NCBI GenBank assembly: GCA_027382625.1
Contig: JAJKFJ010021315.1
Span: 25,281-89,280 of the forward strand
DNA: 64,000 nt
Direction of reading: 5' to 3'
Source: Tetmemena sp. SeJ-2015
Taxonomy: Eukaryota; Ciliophora; Spirotrichea; Sporadotrichida; Oxytrichidae
The notes under the pieces were generated by a model. That model searched no databases. It had not been told where the DNA came from and saw only the letters and a program-made list of their open reading frames with translations. Positions 58,040 to 64,000 of this stretch are shown here, piece after piece. Both the position numbers and the translations under genes were made by a program. Each line of letters starts with the position of its first letter. The stretch's first letter is position 1.

Positions 58040-59200
58040 ATGCCTAAAAGAAGTAAATTGAGTCAGGACTTTAAAATTTGTTAGAAGTGATTGAAGGACT
58101 ACCAGATTACAAATATGATAATATAAGCAATTTTATGTTGTAGGGGATATCATTGAGTCTAGACTAAACTAATGTAAGCAAACTGAAATCCCAAAGATTT
58201 TCCCAACGACTATTTTATGTAAGAAGATATTTAAAAAAGGAAGTTACAAAAGTTTGATCAATAACTTTAATTTCATAAAAGAGTTTCAAATTTCTTAAAA
58301 ACTTTCATTTTTATATTTAGCTCAGTAAAGTATCTTGTATCGCTTAAAGAACTGCTTCTAAAGAAAACCAAAATTAATTAAATCAAAGTAGATGCAAGAA
58401 ATATCTTCCAAAAGAATGAGGTCATTTATGTTTAAAAGATATTAAAATTAGGAGTTAAATTATGAGCATAGCAAATGAAGGGTCCCTAATTTTGGAACTT
58501 TTGCGGTTAGTAACTTTTAGGGAACTTCTTTTAATTTAAAGAAGAAGTTAATTAATGTTAGAAACGTTCGAGCAGCATTGCTTACTTGTAAGAGGAACCT
58601 CATCTCACTAAAATAACTCTGCCTAATTGATGACAGATTTGAAGAGCAGCTGAACACTGAATAAGAGAATGATTAGCAAAAGGTATTTACTTTCAGTAGA
58701 TTTGGGTAATTATTTTTAAATTTAAGTCGAATTTTTCAGAAAAGTGTTCTGATCTTATCAGTTCAAGTCTAAGGCAAGTTTAATATTGCATTATTTCATA
58801 ATAGCATTGGTAATTCATCAGACGAGCTCTTCTATTAAGTAATAAGTTCTTTTATAAAATGCTTAATTACTATTTAATTGCCTCTCTTCTCGAAGATATA
58901 CATTACTCTTTCGCAATGGTAATTAAGCTGTCGAGGTATGAGATTCACTACTAGCTTGACAGACAAGTTTAATAATTTTAATATCCTCAAATTCCCCTCT
59001 AGCATGATTATGCCATTTATTATTATTCAATTTAAATCTAAAATCGAAAAAGTGATAGAGGTTATAACTCTTGTTGATAATTTAAAACTAGTTTTTAAAA
59101 AATTATGCTTAGTATCAAAGAGCGGCTCCCGACAAATTGGCTCAGATTTGGTAAAACTAATTGCATGTTTATAAGATAAGAGCTTCAAAATATGATTGCC
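58040..59200 (+). CDS. Hypothetical protein with leucine-rich segments
   Basis: Several plus-strand blocks look coding: MPKRSKLSQDFKI at the proposed ATG 58040, LEVIEGLPDYKYDNISNF, VSLKELLLKKTKINQIKV and a longer block (58505-58700) with LLTCKRNLISLKQLCLI. The spacing of leucines and asparagines resembles leucine-rich repeats, but no repeat consensus can be proven by eye. Blocks lie in different frames, so IESs or an intron (possibly 58710-58739, ending TTTTTCAG) separate them. Start and stop are tentative. Confidence 0.4.
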
Positions 59201-59474
59201 TAAAATAACTACTATCTATGCATATTTGAGATATTTCAGCCAGATAAATCAAATTATAGCTGAGAATATTGATTTGGAAACTTCATTAATTTTTTTGAAT
59301 TATACCTTTTTTAAATAAAAAAAAAATTATTTTTAATAGATGATTTGAAAGACCTTTAAATTCTATTTAGGTTTTAATAGATACTTTCTATGTTATGATT
59401 TGAAATTTGGTATTAAATAAATAACATTAAATTTTTTACCAATTTACATTTTATAGTTAAATAGTAGTTAAAAT

Positions 59475-59882
59475 ATGATAAAAACTGCTCCTGCAGAAGA
59501 TTCGTAGTCTGAGTAAGAAATTCAAGTATAATTTCCCCAAGCTGTTTTAAACAATGTTCCTTGAAAATTTTGACTTTATTCACTTTAGAATGCTGTCTTA
59601 AAGTGAAAATAATTCATCTCAGACTCCAGACCATACTCAAAGAGAAAATGCAGAAACGAAGGATGCTCAAATCTAGCATCTTTTACAAAGTGTGAGAAAT
59701 CAAGATGAAGCTTTAAGACAAAACTAAATCATGCTCAATCACAATGATAATCATAAAAACAATTTTATAAATCAAAAAAATAAGAGTTGTATTTAATATT
59801 AGAGAAATTATAATTGTAATGATAAATATAAAATCAAATCATCATCAATACAGCTTCCAATTAACTCATTTGCTCTGGAATA
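59475..59882 (+). CDS. Small Gln/Asn-rich hypothetical protein
   Basis: ATG 59475 opens MIKTAPAEDSQSEQEIQ; after removal of a 58-nt IES the frame continues NNSSQTPDHTQRENAETKD and a Gln/Asn/His-rich end. The frame stays open past 59882 into AT-rich DNA toward the transposase remnant, so the true stop is uncertain. No domain recognised. Confidence 0.4.
59553..59610. other. Possible IES, pointer AAT (58 nt)
   Basis: AAT at 59553-59555 and 59611-59613. Join AAC AAT TCA TCT removes two TGAs; short AT-rich repeat, so low certainty. Confidence 0.4.
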
Positions 59883-60031
59883 AATTAAATTAATTTTTTT
59901 GTTTTGTTTTGTAAAATATTATAAATCATTAAGTTATATTGGCAGAAATAAAAACATTTGTCTAGAGTACTATATTAATGAAAGCTGCCTATATGGTTTT
60001 ATTCTTACAAGTATCAGCTTAATAAAGATGA

Positions 60032-60325
60032 AAGTAAAGAGTACACAAGACAAAGGAAGCGAAGAAGGCAAACGCTGAGTTGAACATCACTCCTGTTTTT
60101 AATGTTCCATACTCGCCAGAGTTCAACGGCATTGAGTTTTACTGGAACTTAGTTAAGGGACACTATAAGAAGCTGCTGCTCTATCACTTGATGCATGATT
60201 AAGCTATCGATACAGAGGATTTAATAGTGAGTAGTTGTAAGAGAGTGGAAGAAGAGAAGACAAAGTTATGTGCGAGATAAGGTAGAGTGAATATTTAGGA
60301 AAAGTATTTAAGCTTAACTTAATGA
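60032..60325 (+). pseudogene. C-terminal remnant of a TBE/Tec-like DDE transposase
   Basis: The frame contains FNVPYSPEFNGIEFYWNLVK, the C-terminal DDE/D-type block of Tc1/mariner-IS630 transposases, where the Glu after NGI is the third catalytic acid. Spirotrich germlines carry thousands of such TBE (Oxytricha) or Tec (Euplotes) elements, whose transposase acts in genome rearrangement. The N-terminal catalytic part is missing and the frame is closed upstream by TGA at 60029-60031. It ends TGA 60323-60325, seven nt before the stop of a convergent ORF, an arrangement consistent with a multi-gene element. Confidence 0.75.
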
Positions 60326-60331
60326 CTTAAG

Positions 60332-61202
60332 TCACTTTTGCTTATCTGGGAAGAAGGGATTCTTAAGAGGTTCCTTTCTCTCTTCTGTTGGGCCAGCACA
60401 TGGACCTAGCTTCCTCATCTTCGAACCTGCTCCCGCATCTATGTGCATCTCGTCGTCCCTAAGTTTGTATAGTGATAGACGCTTGCTTCACCTCGATGCT
60501 TGTATTTTGCTTCCGTGCTCTGAATACCTTTGCTCTCTCCTTCATTAAGTAGATGCCAGTGCCAGGTTTCTCTACACAGTTAAACTCTAAAACTTACTAG
60601 ATAACTATTCCTTGCTTCTTTGGGTCGTTCTCCTCTACTTAGAATCTCTTCCTGTGTGCATCTTCAATGATCTCTTTGAGGTACTCTGCACGTACAGTAG
60701 CAAGAACGCCAAGTAATGAGTGATCAAATATAATTGTGGAATTGAATAATCTAGATACAGGTTTTGAAAATATTGGATGACTCAAATGAAGGATAGATTA
60801 GTAGTTGTCTACCTCTGTAGCTGCTCCTTGAAGGAGCTTCTTTGATTCTTGTCCTAACTCAATTTTACTTTAAGGTAGTTGCTGAGCCAATTCTGAACTT
60901 TCATATTGACAGTGCAAACTCTTTATACACTTCTTCGCGATACCTGAAAACTCGATAAGAGTCTGATTGTGAGTTCCAAATATGTGGTTGATCGCCGAGA
61001 CTTGATAATCATACTGATGTCAAATGTGCATTCTCTACTGCAAGGCTTTTATCTTACTAATAGTTTAAGTCTCTTTTAGAAGGAGTCTTCTCTCTATCAA
61101 AAAAGTATGGTCCAAGTCTGGAATGAATCAATTTTACTATGACGAGGTAAGTTTAGAGCTCTGGAATGGATGGCTTTTGTTTTCTTGAAGGCCAGGTTGC
61201 AT
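60332..61202 (-). pseudogene. Second ORF of the same element, decayed
   Basis: Minus-strand content converges on the transposase remnant: a block ATVRAEYLKEIIEDAHRKR, then FNCVEKPGTGIYLMKE, and in a shifted frame RDDEMHIDAGAGSK to KNPFFPDKQK with TGA 60334-60332. A possible ATG at 61202 is followed by in-frame TGAs. The composition differs from flanking DNA (more G+C). TBE elements encode 22-kDa and 57-kDa proteins beside the transposase; this could be one of them, but I cannot confirm which. Confidence 0.5.
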
Positions 61203-61240
61203 TAGACATTCGACTCCATTATCACAAGTCTGTAAAAATA

Positions 61241-62532
61241 AAGCTTAATTTTGTGAGATTAACTCCTCATTACAATTGATCATACACTAAAAGAAGAACC
61301 TTCGTTCTGGCAACTTGTTTGAGGGCTTGTACCTTGTTAGGAAGGAATAGAGCAACCTCCAGGATCTCCTGTTCTTGAAGGAGTTTAAGGGGATCCAAAC
61401 CCTTATTCAGGTAGAAATAATTATGAGAGATATGCACTAAAGTTATAGTATTTTCTAATCTCTGTTATTAGATAACATTCCATTTTCTGATTCTAGATAT
61501 ATTCCCCAATTTCAATTAGCTAAGATTAAATTTATTGGCTTATTTTTAAAAAAATATTTTGATTATAATGACTACTTCACTAAAGAAATTAATTATATAA
61601 ATCTTATTCTCACTTTCTTATCATTTTTACATTTTGAATGAATCAGTCCCATCAGGAATCCCAATTTAGTAAGAAACCTTTCTTTAATGATTTATTTGAA
61701 ATTATTCTCTCGAAAATATTTTTTAAATCTCTTAAGCTTTCCTTTCTTATATTTAAAAATTCGCCAGGTCTAATGCTTCTTTTCATAGCAGCACAATTCC
61801 AGACAATGAGAACCTTCAAACATAAGCCAACAATCCCTTTTTCCATAATCTCTTACCTCTTATTTGTATATTTTTAATTTAAATATACTTGGGAATAAAA
61901 ATTCCTTAATGCTTATAAATAAGTCCGAAGTAATCTAAAAATTAATTAGTGAGTATTTCATCATTCTATCCTAGAAATTGAAAACTTTTTAGACCATTGT
62001 TCGGCATATTTCCAAAACCGAGTAGCTAGAAAATTATATTTTTACAATTCTTAAAACACAAGTAAGCTATTATTTTGCCTCCAAAACACTGATATAAAAT
62101 ATGATAATATAAATTTAGGTTAGATCTATGTAAAAAAAAATTAGAGCCAGTCGATCACCTACTAGATCGTGTTGTAGTTAATTTTACTAAACAATAACTT
62201 TTCCTAGATTTTCTTTTTATAATAGAGGTTTGTATTTAATAGTTGGCATGCCCTTCATGCAAACTAGTTAAGACGTTAGAAGTTTATTCCCCACCTGAAA
62301 CTAATTTTTAGCTAACTCTTTAAAATTATTTTTAATTTATAATAATGAAGGTTAAAATTAAGATCCTTTTGAGAGGAGACTTCCAAATCTTCACGAAAAC
62401 AATATCAGGCATTCTTAAACGATTTAAGCAGCATAGAATTATGCAAATTAAGAAGCACCTTCGCTTCAAATTTATAATGGAGGAACTATTCGAAAATCGA
62501 AAACAGTGCCGATATGAGTAAATACTGAAAAT
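61241..62532. other. Gene-poor stretch
   Basis: No convincing gene. Overlapping ORFs at 61638-61877 exist on both strands, mutually antisense and without family features. A 73-codon frame at 62345-62563 overlaps the next gene and is probably fortuitous. Confidence 0.4.
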
Positions 62533-62976
62533 ATGGAAAGGAGAGAGAGTGATGGAAAAGTGAATACTTTTTAAATTGAATACAATTAATCTCGAATTGT
62601 ATATTGCAGGAGATGCGATAAAGAAAAAATTACTAAAACAAACTATAACTGCTTCTGTTCATCGCTAATAGTATTTGTGCATATTATATGGCTACTTATT
62701 GCTGTAACAATAGCACTAATTGCGCTAGCTTTTTGGAGCTTATTACTTCTTATATATTATTCTTATAAATATGATTTAAAATTTCCAAAATATAATTCAG
62801 TTAAAAAAGTCCATTTACCCTCGACCAACTCGAAGCCATTAGTATATAGGCTCACTAATATGAGTTCTCTCTATTTGATTAAGATATTAATTGCTTCAGT
62901 ATATTTATAAATGTAATAAGTAAATGAAGTTTCATTTAGGATAAGCAACGGTGGATAAATTATTTAAAATGAATGA
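62533..62976 (+). CDS. Small membrane protein with CxxC motif, LITAF-like?
   Basis: An uninterrupted 148-codon frame (ATG 62533, TGA 62974-62976) with no IES. It has a polar start (MERRESDGKVNTFQ), VYCRRCDKEK, a second Cys pair (CFC), then a long hydrophobic stretch (about residues 53-78) and a Lys/Ser-rich tail. A CxxC knuckle followed by a membrane-embedded helix recalls LITAF-domain proteins of endosomal membranes, but the second HxCPxC knuckle of that domain is absent, so this is only a suggestion. Confidence 0.55.
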
Positions 62977-63059
62977 TTTGAAATTTATTATGCTATCTAA
63001 AATGAAAATGAGTTATCAAGCATGCTTTCTTTAGAATTAGTGAATTTATTATATTTTAC

Positions 63060-63680
63060 TCACTTACCTTGAGACTCCTTTCAAAGCAGAGTGAAGATAA
63101 ATAATTAAACTTATAATTGATGAATTGATGATTGAATGTAATTTCAATATGAAGGCAGAGTTATTAAATGCTTTCAAAGTGCGATTGAAGAACTGTTAAC
63201 TGCTTCCCAAATAGCTCGTGCACGAATTTATATTGGTATATTTTGAGTTTATAATGCAAGCAAATTTAAGAATAATTATGCTATTGTATATGTAAAATAA
63301 AAGTTGATAAAGATGAAATTTTAGCATTTGAGTTGAATTGCAATTAGGTACAAAATGGCACTCATTATAAGGGATTTTCATACTGGCAGGTGCTGTTTCA
63401 GTGTGCTTCACTGACCTTTGCATCCTCTAGGTTTTCAATTATTTCAGTATTGATGAGCAATTTCCTCTCTTGTATATTGAACTCCTTAGCAGATTCTTCC
63501 TGAGATATCATAGTCTGACTTCATGCTCATGTAGCTGCGAGGATTATGAGTGTCTTGACATCATTTTGTCTCTGTTTCTCTAGAAGAACTACAATCTTTA
63601 AATGAATCTTGTGTTGATATTTTACCTTTTGCTTTGTATTGTAGATGAGTTCACTCCATTAATACTAGCTGAAATTTATC
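63060..63680 (-). CDS. Hypothetical minus-strand gene, fragmentary
   Basis: Helical Glu/Lys-rich blocks on the minus strand: IVVLLEKQRQNDVKTL (about 63540-63590) and SQEESAKEFNIQERKLLIN (about 63440-63510), in different frames and thus separated by IESs or an intron (a GTAAAA...AAAG candidate lies near 63595-63625). No domain recognised; ends not defined. Confidence 0.35.
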
Positions 63681-64000
63681 TAGAAATGAGATTCTTAAAT
63701 TAATAATCACTCTATTTAAAATTAATTAAGTTGGAAATTTTTGAATAGTTGGATGTTAAAAAGTAACACTATATTTTAAAGGAAATAATTTAAAATTTTG
63801 AAATTTATTAAAATATTAAGTGTTTTAAAATTTTTTAATTGAATGGGTTAAAATTGAAATTGAAAATTTTAGCATTTAATGGGGTAAATCATTAAAAACA
63901 AAACGGAAAATATCAAAAAGATTCTTTAAAATTTATTCTTCTAAAAAAAAAAAAAGATTCAAACACTTAATTAGCAATGGCTAATCAATTTAAATTATCT

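Larger units (their letters stand above)
60000..61240. mobile_element. Truncated TBE/Tec-type transposon
   Basis: The two decayed convergent ORFs define the element. No C4A4/G4T4 telomere-like terminal repeats, which bound intact TBEs, are present anywhere in the window, so both ends are lost or diverged. Confidence 0.6.

Noticed and set aside
61638..61877. Overlapping ORFs on both strands.
   Set aside because: Mutually antisense, no family features, no composition bias; left as gene-poor DNA.
1..64000. Bacterial or viral origin, operons, CRISPR arrays, rRNA or tRNA genes.
   Set aside because: GT-AG introns, UAR read as Gln and pointer-bounded inserts show a ciliate; no repeat-spacer array or recognisable structural RNA gene was found.
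1..64000. Scrambled (permuted or inverted) gene segments, common in spirotrich germlines.
   Set aside because: Every gene I could follow has its segments in order and on one strand; no MDS was found out of order.
1..64000. Telomeric C4A4/G4T4 repeats marking chromosome ends or intact TBE termini.
   Set aside because: No run of two or more telomeric units is present.

Overview
The window reads as germline (micronuclear) DNA of a spirotrichous ciliate of the Oxytricha/Stylonychia/Tetmemena type. Three observations support this. TAA and TAG occur throughout real reading frames and must be read as Gln, so TGA is the only stop and standard-code ORFs are fragments. The DNA is very AT-rich. Genes are broken by short AT-rich inserts (about 7-130 nt, twice 700-840 nt), each bounded by a 2-10 nt direct repeat; removing the insert plus one repeat copy restores the frame. 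That is the signature of internal eliminated sequences (IES) with pointers between macronuclear-destined segments (MDS). All MDSs found are in order and orientation; I saw no scrambled gene. Ordinary GT-AG introns are also present, so two kinds of interruption coexist. The genus is not fixed by the sequence.

Layout. 1-14.4 kb: seven tandem plus-strand paralogs of a multi-pass EamA/DMT-like transporter (DMT1 cut by the window edge). Ten IESs removed from DMT5 give one 399-codon frame; DMT3 (401) and DMT4 (395) agree. 14.7-17.5 kb: a Cys-containing plus-strand gene whose stop overlaps the stop of a convergent, intron-rich CaMKK-like kinase. 17.6-36.4 kb: long low-complexity proteins of unknown function (one plus, four minus). 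36.7-50 kb: five tandem minus-strand SLC22/organic-cation-transporter-like MFS genes; MFS3 carries an 840-nt inserted element with long terminal inverted repeats. 50.3-56.2 kb: a WS/DGAT-type acyltransferase (+), a START-domain protein (-) and a choline-transporter-like SLC44 protein (-). 56.2-64 kb: sparse DNA with small genes and a decayed transposon whose DDE transposase C-terminus resembles ciliate TBE/Tec-type (Tc1/mariner-IS630) elements.

Functionally the window is dominated by membrane transport (7 DMT-like, 5 MFS, 1 SLC44) and lipid handling (acyltransferase, START, SLC44). In such ciliates each gene would normally end up on its own small macronuclear chromosome, so neighbourhood reflects tandem duplication rather than operons. 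Gene ends below run from first to last recognisable codon in germline coordinates and include IESs and introns. IES intervals contain one pointer copy.
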